NCBI GenBank assembly: GCA_021795235.1
Contig: JAJYPP010000034.1
Span: 1 to 35,956 of the forward strand
Source: a bacterium
GTDB taxonomy: Bacteria; Chloroflexota; Dormibacteria; Aeolococcales; Bog-877
Reading direction: 5' to 3'
DNA length: 35,956 bases
The notes under the pieces are model-generated. The model searched no databases. It saw nothing but the letters and a program-made list of their open reading frames with translations, and was not told where the DNA came from. The position numbers were made by a program, and so were the translations under genes. The stretch's first letter is position 1, and each line of letters begins with the position of its first letter. Shown here piece after piece: positions 1 through 7,252 of the stretch.

Positions 1-1
1 C

Positions 2-622
2 CGACTGATGGCGATGGAGTACAGCCTTGGCACGATCCGGGTCATCCTGGGGAGGGGCACCGGTCGGGTCCAGCTGGTCCTGGCCAAGTTGGTGGCCTGC
101 CTGCTGTTGGGCGCCGGCCTGTTGCTTACCTACATTGGCTTGTGCGCCACGGGAATGACCCTTATCACGCTGCACCTCACGGGCTCATTGGAGGCTGCAT
201 CCAGGCTTCCCTTAGCTGGCTGGCATCAGCTTGCACTGACTGTTGCCGCCGGGGCCATGAGCGCCGTGAGCTGTTGCGTTGTAGGCATCACGATGGGGGC
301 CCTGACTCGCTCGCTGACCGGAGGAATGGTGCTGAGCGTGCTGTTCTTCCCGCTCGACAACGCTCTGGACCTGGTGCTACGGGGCCTCCACCACCTAGAT
401 CGTCTTGAGGTCTGGCGGACCTTGAGCGCCTTCTCGCTCGGGCCCAGCCTTAATCTCCTGCCGACCGCCCTGACCGGACAAACCATTCCTGGTAGTACCG
501 TGCTGCCAACTCCGATGCTCACGTTGACCGCAGGCGGCGTCATAGCTGTGATCGGTGGATGGTGCCTGGGCCTGGTGGCGCTGGCACTGTGGTCCGCGGT
601 CGCTCGCGATGTGCTGTCGTGA
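2..622 (+). CDS. ABC-2 type transporter permease, C-terminal part (cut by window edge)
   Basis: This is the C-terminal part of an integral-membrane permease subunit of an ABC transporter. The frame is open to the left edge, so the true start lies outside; the ATG codons at 8 and 14 are probably internal. The first residues read EYSLGTIRVILGRG, which matches the cytoplasmic loop of ABC-2 permeases. Hydrophobic segments follow at roughly residues 26-48, 75-100, 105-120 and 175-198, with an SLGTIR-type loop before the first. The protein ends with a final helix and a short tail. The substrate cannot be read from the sequence. An ATPase partner would be expected upstream, outside the window. No gene follows within 800 bases on this strand, so this is the end of its operon. 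Confidence 0.72.
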   Translation, partial: RLMAMEYSLGTIRVILGRGTGRVQLVLAKLVACLLLGAGLLLTYIGLCATGMTLITLHLTGSLEAASRLPLAGWHQLALTVAAGAMSAVSCCVVGITMGALTRSLTGGMVLSVLFFPLDNALDLVLRGLHHLDRLEVWRTLSAFSLGPSLNLLPTALTGQTIPGSTVLPTPMLTLTAGGVIAVIGGWCLGLVALALWSAVARDVLS

Positions 623-955
623 GCGATCTCCAGTAGGGCCGGGACGTCAGACAGGTACCCAGTGTAGATCAACGGGAGCTTGACAACGAGTCGGGCCTGG
701 GAGGCTGCTGACGGCGCCTGGTGCACGTCAAAGCAAGAGCCAGTTGGAGCTGAGCGGCGTCCGGAGTGGGCGGCAATATGTGGGCTGCGCGCGAGGTGTT
801 GGTTGAGTGTTGAGGGGACAGCCTCGCCTGACGCGTATCGCACGACGTGGGGCAGGGCGGCACAGAGATGCTGGGTAGTAGAGTTCCAGCGGCGACGGTA
901 GGTCCAGGTGTGGGATCCAACGGTCGACACCGGTACTTTCGGTTCATCCGATGGC

Positions 956-1076
956 TGTCCGCGAGTGTTCGCAGACGTCCGTTTCGAGATCGGACGAGCC
1001 ACTATTGGGGGCGATCGTCCGCCAGAATCCGCCTATGTTCGCCCGGGTAGGGGTTCCCGTTGGGGTAGTGGTGGCC
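956..1076 (+). repeat. Dispersed repeat of about 120 bp, copy A
   Basis: This copy aligns with 3410-3534 in the same orientation. Both begin with GTCCGCGA..GTTCGCA..CGTCC, share CGATCG about 55 bases later, and end in a GTTCGCC.GGGTAGGGG block followed by GTGGCC. In the 42-base core starting at CGATCG, about 34 positions agree. Identity is weaker in the middle, where an indel of a few bases is needed. The function is unknown. No gene product is shared, although both copies could encode a short hydrophobic stretch (VGVPVGVVVA here). Confidence 0.6.
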
Positions 1077-1431
1077 AGTTTGACACTGATTCGCAGCATC
1101 CAGAGTCAGACCACGTCCGGACTGGATGAGCGGGCCAGGGCGACCACCCAGGGTTGCCGCCGGGGTGCGCAGAGCTCGGTCGTGAATGGCGCGGGTCACA
1201 TCTCTAGGTCTAGGAGATCGGGCTGAGCCGTGCGCTGAAGTTCGCAAGTGCTCGTCCCGAGCTCCGATTGTCGCTGATACGGCCCGCGACATCCGTCCCT
1301 CCGTAGGTGACCATTCCAACTGGGGTGAAAGGGATAGGTCGCCCCGTGTGCGAGCCACCACCGCTACTCCGCTCCGTGTTGGCCACGCATACCGAGGACC
1401 TTGCCTTCCGTCTTGGAAGGTCCGGAACCGA

Positions 1432-1437
1432 TAGCAT
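1432..1437 (+). promoter_or_regulatory. -10 hexamer for leaderless galE
   Basis: TAGCAT ends six bases before the GTG start of galE. That places the expected transcription start at or next to the start codon. No Shine-Dalgarno sequence sits at normal distance, which fits a leaderless mRNA. I see no clear -35. Confidence 0.45.
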
Positions 1438-1443
1438 GTTCAT

Positions 1444-2478
1444 GTGGCAATTCTCGTTACAGGTCGCGCGGGCTACGTTGGCTCGCATACGGTCCTGGCT
1501 CTTCAACGAGCCGGATACGACGTAGTGGTCGTGGACAACCTGAGCAACAGTTCTGCGGAGCCGCTCGACCGGGTGTCGAGGCTATCCGGATCCAAGGTTA
1601 CGTTCTACGAGTTGGATCTTAGAGATATTTCCAATCTGAGGCAGGTCTTCAGGTCCGAGGCCATCGAAGCCGTGGTGCACTTGGCGGGGCTTAAGTCTGT
1701 AGGTGAGTCTGTAGCTGATCCGATCAAGTACTATGACAATAACGTCGGGTCGTCAGTGGCCCTTACTACTGTCATGTCTAGTTGCGATGTGCGAACTCTC
1801 GTCTTCAGCTCTTCGGCGACGGTGTACGGCCAAGCTGATTCGCCCGAGTATGTGGAGTCAATGGCCGTAGCGCCGGCCAATCCTTATGGGCACACGAAGC
1901 TGACAATCGAACACCTGCTTCAAGACTTGGCGGGTTCGTCCCAACACTGGCGAGTGTGCGCTCTTCGGTATTTCAATCCTGTCGGCGCTGATGAATCCGG
2001 CGCTATAGGTGAGGACCCGGTTGGAGTGCCTGCCAACCTGTTCCCTTATATTGCGCAGGTTGCTATCGGGAAGAGGCGTTGCCTAACCGTGTTCGGCAAC
2101 GACTATGCAACGCGCGATGGTACCGCTGTGCGGGATTACATTCACGTGTCGGATCTCGCCGAGGGGCACTTGGCCGCATTGCAGAAGATGCCGCCGGAAG
2201 GTAACTTCTTCAGTGCCTTCAACCTTGGTGTTGGCCATGGTGAGTCGGTGCTGGATGTCATACGTGCGTTCGAGCAAGCTAGTGGTGTCGCCATTCCGTA
2301 CCGGCTCGCTGCTCGCCGACCGGGTGATCTGGCGGCATACTGGGCGAATCCGGCGAAAGCTCACGAGCTGTTCGGCTGGCGCGCCAAGAGAGGGCTGCAG
2401 AGGGCGTGTGAGGACACTTGGCGCTGGCAGGTGCGAAATCCTGACGGCTATCAGAGCGCTGCGAACGGGTCCGTCTGA
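1444..2478 (+). CDS. galE: UDP-glucose 4-epimerase
   Basis: This cytosolic NAD-dependent short-chain dehydrogenase interconverts UDP-glucose and UDP-galactose, supplying galactose units for surface glycans or the Leloir pathway. At 344 residues it is full length for GalE. The N-terminal Rossmann motif is TGRAGYVGSH (residues 6-14): the three glycines of GxxGxxG are present, but the usual second Gly of TGGAGYIG is Arg. The SSATVYG serine region and the YGHTK Tyr-Lys pair form the catalytic S-Y-K set, and RYFNPVGAD and RDYIHVSDLA are family hallmarks. The GTG start gives the NAD motif directly. The gene stands alone: nothing else for sugar metabolism is nearby. Its codon use is less GC-rich than that of the housekeeping genes, which suggests acquisition with the surrounding island. 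Confidence 0.95.
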   Translation: MAILVTGRAGYVGSHTVLALQRAGYDVVVVDNLSNSSAEPLDRVSRLSGSKVTFYELDLRDISNLRQVFRSEAIEAVVHLAGLKSVGESVADPIKYYDNNVGSSVALTTVMSSCDVRTLVFSSSATVYGQADSPEYVESMAVAPANPYGHTKLTIEHLLQDLAGSSQHWRVCALRYFNPVGADESGAIGEDPVGVPANLFPYIAQVAIGKRRCLTVFGNDYATRDGTAVRDYIHVSDLAEGHLAALQKMPPEGNFFSAFNLGVGHGESVLDVIRAFEQASGVAIPYRLAARRPGDLAAYWANPAKAHELFGWRAKRGLQRACEDTWRWQVRNPDGYQSAANGSV

Positions 2479-3126
2479 TTGCCGGTGATGAGCTCAACGG
2501 ATGGACCTAGCCGATCTGCGGCTCCCTGGAGCGGATAGCTCAGCTACGCTGGCGCACCGCCCAGTCGCCGGGGCAAGGATCTTCGCTGGCGAGTAGCTGA
2601 CGGTGATGGCAACCGGTCCATATTGCGGTGGATAGTGAGGCGGCCCTGCCGATCGCCTCCTTGATCTCGGATAGCTGCAGGGCGTCATCGTGCCCCACAT
2701 CCCGCTGACCCACCCGGTCAGGTCGTCGTTCCTTGGGTGCGGGTCTGTCGAGTCGGCTCGACATCAAACGGCGCCGGAGGTGTCATGGTTCGCTGCTCCC
2801 GGAGGGGGCGGAGGAGAGTTTCAGGAAGTCTGTATCCGGCGCTTCGCCGGGGCGCTCGGTGCTTCTGCTGGGAACCATCCGGGGCGGCAGGTTTGCCCGC
2901 ACACCGTTGGCGGCGCCATCTGGCCTGTCCCAGAGAGCCGCGAGCACGACCTCGTCCCGAGCCAACCCGCTCGGTCAGCCGATCCCCGCCCAGGTCACCT
3001 TGATCAAGCGCGACGACTCGGTCGGAGACCGTGCCGGTGAGCGCGAATGCTGGCGGCTCACCGAGGCCAGTGATAGGCTCAGCGGATGAATTGCCTCGAT
3101 CAGGCTGTGGGGTCAGAACTGTGGCG
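2479..3126. other. Gene-poor stretch between galE and the zinc-ribbon genes
   Basis: No supportable gene is visible. A perfect inverted repeat, TGTCGAG-TCGG-CTCGACA, lies at 2746-2763 and could form a tetraloop hairpin. It is too far from galE to be a confident terminator and has no T-run. Open frames at 2733-3089 (+) and 2718-3248 (-) are Arg/Pro/Gly-rich, overlap each other and match nothing I know. Confidence 0.45.
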
Positions 3127-3393
3127 ATGGGCGTGAAGTCAGCCCAATGTCGGCGGTGTGGTGAATCACTGGGGAAGCGACGCTTACTTCCATGGACGCA
3201 CGTCTGCCGTTGGACGCGAGTGTGTTCCGCCTGCCGCAAACAGGCCATGTTTCAAGAACAAGTGGACCGGCGAGCGGAAGACCATGACGGTCCGAGTTAC
3301 CCCTGTGGAAACCCGCACTTTCCGCGTCGACCACCGCTCTCCAAGAGATTCCCCCCCGGCTATCAGCGAAGGACTGGGGGATACTGGGACTGA
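3127..3393 (+). CDS. Small zinc-ribbon protein, first of two related copies
   Basis: This is a hypothetical protein of about 88 residues from ATG 3127 (GTG 3121 is an alternative). It carries CRRCG near residue 8 and CSAC about 25 residues later, a C-x2-C..C-x2-C arrangement typical of a zinc ribbon. A charged segment rich in Gln, Glu and Arg follows (FQEQVDRRAE), then a Pro/Arg-rich tail. The same architecture, with W.R.R.CS.C before the charged segment, recurs in the protein at 3781-4002, so the two appear paralogous. Zinc binding is inferred from cysteine spacing. The biological role is unknown; small ribbons of this kind bind DNA, RNA or protein. The C-terminal tail is low complexity and may not all be real. 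Confidence 0.45.
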   Translation: MGVKSAQCRRCGESLGKRRLLPWTHVCRWTRVCSACRKQAMFQEQVDRRAEDHDGPSYPCGNPHFPRRPPLSKRFPPGYQRRTGGYWD

Positions 3394-3409
3394 CAGTCGA
3401 ACAGCTGGT

Positions 3410-3534
3410 CGTCCGCGAACGTTCGCAAGCGTCCCTCTTGAGATTAAAGGGAGCGCGGGGATGGAGTCGATCGCCTGCCGGAATCCATCTCCGTTCGCCT
3501 GGGTAGGGGGGTATCCGTTTGGGTCGTAGTGGCC
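3410..3534 (+). repeat. Dispersed repeat of about 120 bp, copy B
   Basis: This is the second copy of the repeat at 956-1076, in the same orientation, starting 17 bases after the first zinc-ribbon gene. The best-conserved parts are the GTTCGCAAGCGTCC end, the GAATCC block and GGGTAGGGG. After GTGGCC the two copies lose similarity abruptly, which marks the right end of the repeat. Confidence 0.6.
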
Positions 3535-3780
3535 GGAATTGCTCCGGGACGTGGGACTCGGGATCTGCGGAGGCGCGACTTGACTGTTGGCGGGGTGACT
3601 CTGGTGGTGCGGGCCGCCGGCCGTGAGGTGAGATCGACACTTCCCGGGGAGGACGCCTACAAGGGCCGCTTTGGTGGTGCTTCACGGGATGGGAGCGGTA
3701 GGTGTATATGTCGACTGTGCGAAGGGACGCAGCTGTGCCGCGAACCGCAGATCAAGTCCGGTGAAGGGACGAGAAGCCTA
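3535..3780. other. Stretch between repeat B and the second zinc-ribbon gene
   Basis: The frame of the second zinc-ribbon gene stays open back to GTG 3529, inside the repeat, and would add an N-terminal part with a further Cys cluster (CICRLCEGTQLC). I see no ribosome binding site that decides for the long form, so this stretch is left unassigned. Confidence 0.35.
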
Positions 3781-4002
3781 ATGGTGCGCGGTGAATGTTA
3801 CCGGTGCGGCAATCCGATTCAAATACGGGTGAGCATCTGGCGGCGGCGGCGACTCTGTTCGAACTGCGTCGAAGTCAGCTTGACGCGCCAGCAAGCGGAA
3901 GTCCGGGAGGAGGTCCACCAGGAGCAGAGGACAATCGGCCATGAGTTGATGGGGCCGTGGCATGACCGTAAGTATTCGGGGGACCAGAGGTCGAGGCGGT
4001 AG
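3781..4002 (+). CDS. Small zinc-ribbon protein, second of two related copies
   Basis: This is a hypothetical protein of about 73 residues from ATG 3781; a longer form starting further upstream in the same frame is possible. It begins MVRGECYRCGNP and has CSNC about 20 residues on, giving a C-x2-C..C-x2-C ribbon with basic residues (WRRRR) between the pairs. A Gln/Glu-rich helix-like stretch (RQQAEVREEVHQEQ) follows. It resembles the protein at 3127-3393 in order of elements and in the W.R.R.CS.C signature. No function can be named. It precedes the integrative element's regulator on the same strand by about 125 bases, and could belong to the island or to the element. Confidence 0.5.
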   Translation: MVRGECYRCGNPIQIRVSIWRRRRLCSNCVEVSLTRQQAEVREEVHQEQRTIGHELMGPWHDRKYSGDQRSRR

Positions 4003-4115
4003 TTCTCAGCTAACCTAGCGTACTCCCCGCTGTCATCTTCCCACACGGCTGGCGTCAGAGTTGCGCACCGGTCTCGCCCCGTATCCGCACGGTAGCAATC
4101 CTGGTCCGCACCAGG

Positions 4116-4121
4116 TAGACT
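4116..4121 (+). promoter_or_regulatory. -10 hexamer for a leaderless GntR regulator gene
   Basis: TAGACT ends six bases before GTG 4128, so transcription should start at the start codon. The hexamer matches TATAAT at four positions including the key first, second and last. No Shine-Dalgarno precedes the gene. Confidence 0.5.
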
Positions 4122-4127
4122 GTAGCA

Positions 4128-4913
4128 GTGGTGAGGCCAGCCCTGGACCGTGAGAGCCCGGTGCCGCTGTACCAGCAGCTGGCCGATGTCCTGCGCCGGG
4201 ACATCGAGGAGGGGAGGCTGCCCGCGGGGGTGGCGTTCCCGTCCGAACGCAAGCTCATGGCCCGCTACCAGGTGACCAGGACGACGGTTCGGAGCGCTAT
4301 CGGGATGCTCAAGCAGGAGGGGATGGTCATTGCCGAGCACGGAGCGGGCAGCTTCGTGAGGGATCCCAAGGCGGACCGGCACAGGGTGGACGCCACCCGG
4401 GTGGGCATGATGCGCCCCGCTCCGCGTAGGCAGGAGTCCCAGGACGGGGCCCCGACTCGGTCCTTCCGTCTCTCGGCCATCCTGGAGAGCGTGGAGCGGC
4501 GGATGCAGACGACTCCCTGGATCTCGGAGCTGCTCCAGGTGGAGGGCGGGACCGAGGTCTTGGTGCAGGAGGCGACTGGACTCGACTCCCAGGGAGCTCC
4601 GTCTTTGTGCCGGGCCTGGCTTCACCCCAGGGTGGAGAAGGAGATGGGGCTGTCAGAGGAGGACCTCGACGGCTACTGGCTCCCTGACGTGCTCGCCATC
4701 AAGGGGGTGCCGGCCGCGGAGGGGGAGGACGTGGTGGAGGCCGCCATGCCGACACCCAACATCAAGCAGGTCCTGTCCATCCCGGACGGAGTCCCGGTGC
4801 TCCAGCTCTACCGGGTGATGAAGCAGGAAGATCTGGTGGTGGCGGTGATCGAGACCCACCTGCCAGCGGACCAGACCACGCTGGTGTTCCCCCGGATCCG
4901 GCTCCACATCTAG
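4128..4913 (+). CDS. GntR/HutC-family transcriptional regulator (KorSA-like)
   Basis: This is a 261-residue cytosolic DNA-binding repressor. Residues 12-77 form a GntR winged helix-turn-helix, with PLYQQLADVLRRDI, the FPSERKLMARYQVTRTTVR recognition region and the EHGAGSFV wing. Residues from about 95 to the end fit a UTRA ligand-sensing domain, ending in the typical LPADQTTLVFPRI. In AICEs a GntR protein of this class (KorSA) represses the transfer and excision genes. This gene sits just upstream of, and in the same direction as, the transfer operon, with a TTGACA promoter in the gap. The GTG start is placed by the leaderless -10 and by the start of the domain. The ligand is unknown. Confidence 0.85.
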   Translation: MVRPALDRESPVPLYQQLADVLRRDIEEGRLPAGVAFPSERKLMARYQVTRTTVRSAIGMLKQEGMVIAEHGAGSFVRDPKADRHRVDATRVGMMRPAPRRQESQDGAPTRSFRLSAILESVERRMQTTPWISELLQVEGGTEVLVQEATGLDSQGAPSLCRAWLHPRVEKEMGLSEEDLDGYWLPDVLAIKGVPAAEGEDVVEAAMPTPNIKQVLSIPDGVPVLQLYRVMKQEDLVVAVIETHLPADQTTLVFPRIRLHI

Positions 4914-5027
4914 CCCGAAACCTCAGCTGGGGCCGGCGACAGAGCTCCCTGGTCGCCAGGGTTCGCCACCGTGAGTGGCCGCTGGGACCGCTCCCGATCT
5001 CCTCGAGCCGTGATTTCGCGCATCCCC

Positions 5028-5055
5028 TTGACAGCGCCAGTGGTCGTGCTAGGAG
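5028..5055 (+). promoter_or_regulatory. Promoter of the transfer/replication operon
   Basis: A consensus -35 (TTGACA, 5028-5033) is followed after 16 bases by TAGGAG (5050-5055), a weak -10. It lies in the 190-base gap between the GntR gene and the first operon gene. It is the likely target of the GntR repressor, though I see no clear symmetric operator. Confidence 0.45.
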
Positions 5056-5104
5056 GGTCCGTACCACATGGCGCGTTGCAGTGCTGGGGTTCAGGAGGTG
5101 CGAC

Positions 5105-5287
5105 ATGGCTGATCACAGGCGACGACAGGACCACCGGCGAGAGCGGAGGGACCGGGTCAGGCGACAGGGCCGGGTATGCCACTTCCCCATCTGGGCGGTG
5201 CTCCCCGAGCTGATAGAAGAGGAGGAGCGGGAGCGCCGGCTGGACCAGGAGCTCAAGCAGGTCGCTGAGCTGGAGGACCAGCCATGA
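5105..5287 (+). CDS. Small charged protein, first gene of the element operon
   Basis: This is a 60-residue protein of unknown function. The ATG at 5105 is preceded by a strong ribosome site, AGGAGGT, with seven bases between. The N-terminal third is very basic (HRRRQDHRRERRDRVRRQGR). A short hydrophobic piece follows (FPIWAVLPELI), then an acidic helix (EEEERERRLDQELKQVAELE) that could form a coiled coil. Its stop overlaps the SSB start by four bases (ATGA), so the two are co-translated. The strong translation signal and coupling argue that it is real. It may be a nucleic-acid-binding accessory factor of the element, which is a guess from charge alone. Confidence 0.7.
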   Translation: MADHRRRQDHRRERRDRVRRQGRVCHFPIWAVLPELIEEEERERRLDQELKQVAELEDQP

Positions 5288-5646
5288 ACCATGTCGAGCT
5301 CATCGGGGTGGTTGCATCTCAGGTCAAGCTGGAGGAGTTCCCATCCGCGGCGAACGGTCCTCAGACCAAGGCGAGCTTCCTCTGCGCGGTGAGGCGGCGG
5401 ACCAAAGACCAAGCTCCCGACTGGATCCGGGTCGAGACATGGGGAGTCCAGGCCAAGAACCTGGTCCGCTTCAATGGCAAGGGGTCCCGGGTCGCCGTCA
5501 CCGGACGGCTGCGGGGCACCTTCTACAACCCTGACGGCAAGGAGAGGGGTGGGCAGCTGCGACTGACGGTGGTCGCGGAGTCCATCACCTACCTCTCGGC
5601 TCCCAAGGCCCAGGAGGCTGAGGAGCCTGCGGCCAAGAGCAAATGA
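5284..5646 (+). CDS. ssb: Single-stranded DNA-binding protein (element-encoded)
   Basis: This 120-residue OB-fold protein coats single-stranded DNA. It has the SSB pattern: MNHVELIGVV at the start, a DWIRVETWG strand, then the KNLVRFNGKGSRVAVTGRL core and an FYNPDGKERGGQLRLTVVAESI segment. The C-terminal tail is short and Lys/Glu-rich and lacks the acidic DDDIPF-type tip used by chromosomal SSB to recruit partners. This suggests a dedicated role in element rolling-circle replication. It overlaps both neighbours by four bases. Confidence 0.88.
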   Translation: MNHVELIGVVASQVKLEEFPSAANGPQTKASFLCAVRRRTKDQAPDWIRVETWGVQAKNLVRFNGKGSRVAVTGRLRGTFYNPDGKERGGQLRLTVVAESITYLSAPKAQEAEEPAAKSK

Positions 5647-5888
5647 CCGGGCTGGTCGGAGCCGTCCTCACCCTGGTGGTGGGGGCGGCCCTGCTCCTCT
5701 TCACCGGCTTCGCTGTGCTCATGATCGTGCGCAGCCTGCTCAACTGGAGGAGGGGAGGGGCCCGCCTGGGCTGCCTCCTCCTCATCGTCTTGTTCATCCT
5801 CTGGCTGGTCACGGGGCTCCCCTCCGGCACCAGTCAATCGTCTGGGATCATGGCCCCCGCCCCGACGCCGTCCCAGGTGGCTGAGTGA
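5643..5888 (+). CDS. Small two-helix membrane protein (Spd-like position)
   Basis: This 81-residue protein has two predicted membrane helices, at about residues 3-30 and 42-60, with a basic loop between them (NWRRGGARLG) and a Pro/Ser-rich tail. AICEs and Streptomyces plasmids encode small membrane Spd proteins beside the Tra translocase that help plasmid spread between hyphal compartments. This gene has that position and topology, but no sequence match can be claimed. The start ATG overlaps the ssb stop by four bases. Its stop overlaps the next start by one base (TGATG). Confidence 0.7.
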   Translation: MTGLVGAVLTLVVGAALLLFTGFAVLMIVRSLLNWRRGGARLGCLLLIVLFILWLVTGLPSGTSQSSGIMAPAPTPSQVAE

Positions 5889-7252
5889 TGGGGGCCTGGT
5901 ACACGACCGAGCGCAGGGAGTGGTGGGATCCGGTTCGGATCCTGCTCTCGGTTGTGCGCCAGCCCGCGGACTGGGCTTTCCTGGTAACCCCATATGTGAC
6001 CGGAGCCCTGGGCTGGCCGGAGGGGATCACGGAGGTCGCGACCGGGGTGGTCACGGTCTTCGTCCTGGCCATGACCATGCACCGCCGGCACTGGTCGGTC
6101 GCGGCCAAGATGCGGCGGGCAATGGCGGAGTCCGGGCTGGTGGGCCGGGACGGCAGGGGCAGGGTCGTCCTGCCCCGGGCCAGGCTCAGCACCCAGTGGG
6201 TCGGTCGCAACGTCACCCTGCGCTGGCGGATGCCTCCTGGGGTCACCCTGGCCGACGTCCTGGTCCGGCAAAGCTCGCTCGAGGCGAGGTGCGACTGCGC
6301 GCTGCGGTGCTGGGAGGAGCCAGGCTCGCTGGTGATGGAGGTGCTCCGTCACCAGATCCCGGACGAGGTACCCTACCGCGCCTTCTACTCCGGGCCCCGT
6401 CCCCATGGGCGCTGCCTTGTGGGCCTGGGCAGGGGGCGACGCGGTGCTCTCTGGGTCGACTTGGACTCCTGCCCTCATCTGCTGGTGGGAGGCATGACCG
6501 GCCAGGGCAAGAGCGTCTTCCTGCGCCAGGCCCTGACCTTCCTCTGCTGCGACCACTCTCCGGAGCGACTGCGCCTAGCGCTCATCGACCTCAAGGGCGG
6601 GGTGGAGCTCGCCTATTTCGGCCTGCTGCCGCACGCCCTCTACCCGGTCGCCGACACCGTGGCGGCAGCCGAAGAGACGTTGAGTCGCGTCCGGGAGGAG
6701 CTGGACCGGCGGCTCTCTGAGGTCAGGCACGCGGTGGAGGCGGGGGAATCAGCTGCCCCCGCCACCTGGCCCCGGATCCTGGTCGTGGTGGACGAGGTGG
6801 CCGAACTGACGGTCCGCGACCTCGGCGACGACCGGGCCGCCCGGGCCGCCCAGCAGGCGGCCACAGGGCGGCTCTGTGAGATCGCCAGGCTCGGGAGATC
6901 GGTGGACATCCACCTCGTCTGCTGCACCCAGAGACCGGATGCCGAGGCGGTGCCGGGGCAGCTGAAGGCCAACCTCGACGGCACAGTGGCCTTCCGGGTC
7001 AGAGCCGCCCTGAACAGCTTCATCCTGCTCGACAGCGACCGGGCCTCTCTGCTGCCGCCGCACCCGGGCCGGGCGATCTTCGCCCATGAGACCGTGGAGG
7101 AGCTCCAGGCGGTCGACTGCTCGGTGGAGGAGAGCCGGGAGCTGCTGCTCGGCAGGTGGGGTTCCGGGAGGGTCCGACCGACCACTGGCCCTGTCTCACA
7201 GTGGTGGGAAAATACGTGCCCCCCTGCCGACGAACTCTCGGATCCATCGTAA
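5888..7252 (+). CDS. FtsK/SpoIIIE-type DNA translocase (TraSA-like)
   Basis: This is a 454-residue membrane-anchored ATPase that would pump the element's DNA to a recipient. A hydrophobic N-terminus (about residues 14-64) supplies one or two membrane helices. The motor domain has Walker A GGMTGQGKS at 201-209, the ALIDLKGGVEL motif near 231, Walker B ILVVVDEVAEL at 297-307 and a late CCTQRP motif. The winged-helix gamma domain of chromosomal FtsK is absent, and the length matches TraSA-type proteins. ATG 5888 overlaps the preceding stop by one base; GTG 5885 is an alternative. The stop overlaps the next ATG by one base (TAATG). Confidence 0.9.
   Translation: MGAWYTTERREWWDPVRILLSVVRQPADWAFLVTPYVTGALGWPEGITEVATGVVTVFVLAMTMHRRHWSVAAKMRRAMAESGLVGRDGRGRVVLPRARLSTQWVGRNVTLRWRMPPGVTLADVLVRQSSLEARCDCALRCWEEPGSLVMEVLRHQIPDEVPYRAFYSGPRPHGRCLVGLGRGRRGALWVDLDSCPHLLVGGMTGQGKSVFLRQALTFLCCDHSPERLRLALIDLKGGVELAYFGLLPHALYPVADTVAAAEETLSRVREELDRRLSEVRHAVEAGESAAPATWPRILVVVDEVAELTVRDLGDDRAARAAQQAATGRLCEIARLGRSVDIHLVCCTQRPDAEAVPGQLKANLDGTVAFRVRAALNSFILLDSDRASLLPPHPGRAIFAHETVEELQAVDCSVEESRELLLGRWGSGRVRPTTGPVSQWWENTCPPADELSDPS

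Larger units (their letters stand above)
623..1443. other. Long gene-poor stretch before galE
   Basis: No convincing gene is visible on either strand. Open frames are short, overlap each other in several frames and show no domain I recognise. The only structure I can support is one copy of a repeat of about 120 bp (956-1076) that recurs at 3410-3534, and a -10-like hexamer just before galE. Base composition is less GC-rich than in the housekeeping region. It could be decayed coding DNA, but no parent family is recognisable. Confidence 0.5.

Noticed and set aside
226..1002. Minus-strand gene upstream of galE
   Set aside because: It overlaps the permease tail antisense, has no domain and shows Arg/Ser/Pro-rich composition; a transposase remnant was considered but no DDE or HTH motif could be found.
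2528..2550. tRNA fragment suggested by GGATAGCTCAG
   Set aside because: No matching D-stem, anticodon arm or T-arm follows; the D-arm-like string is a chance match.
7156..7251. Longer Rep protein starting inside the translocase gene
   Set aside because: The extra 32 residues are out-of-frame translocase sequence; ATG 7252 overlaps the preceding stop exactly as at the other junctions.
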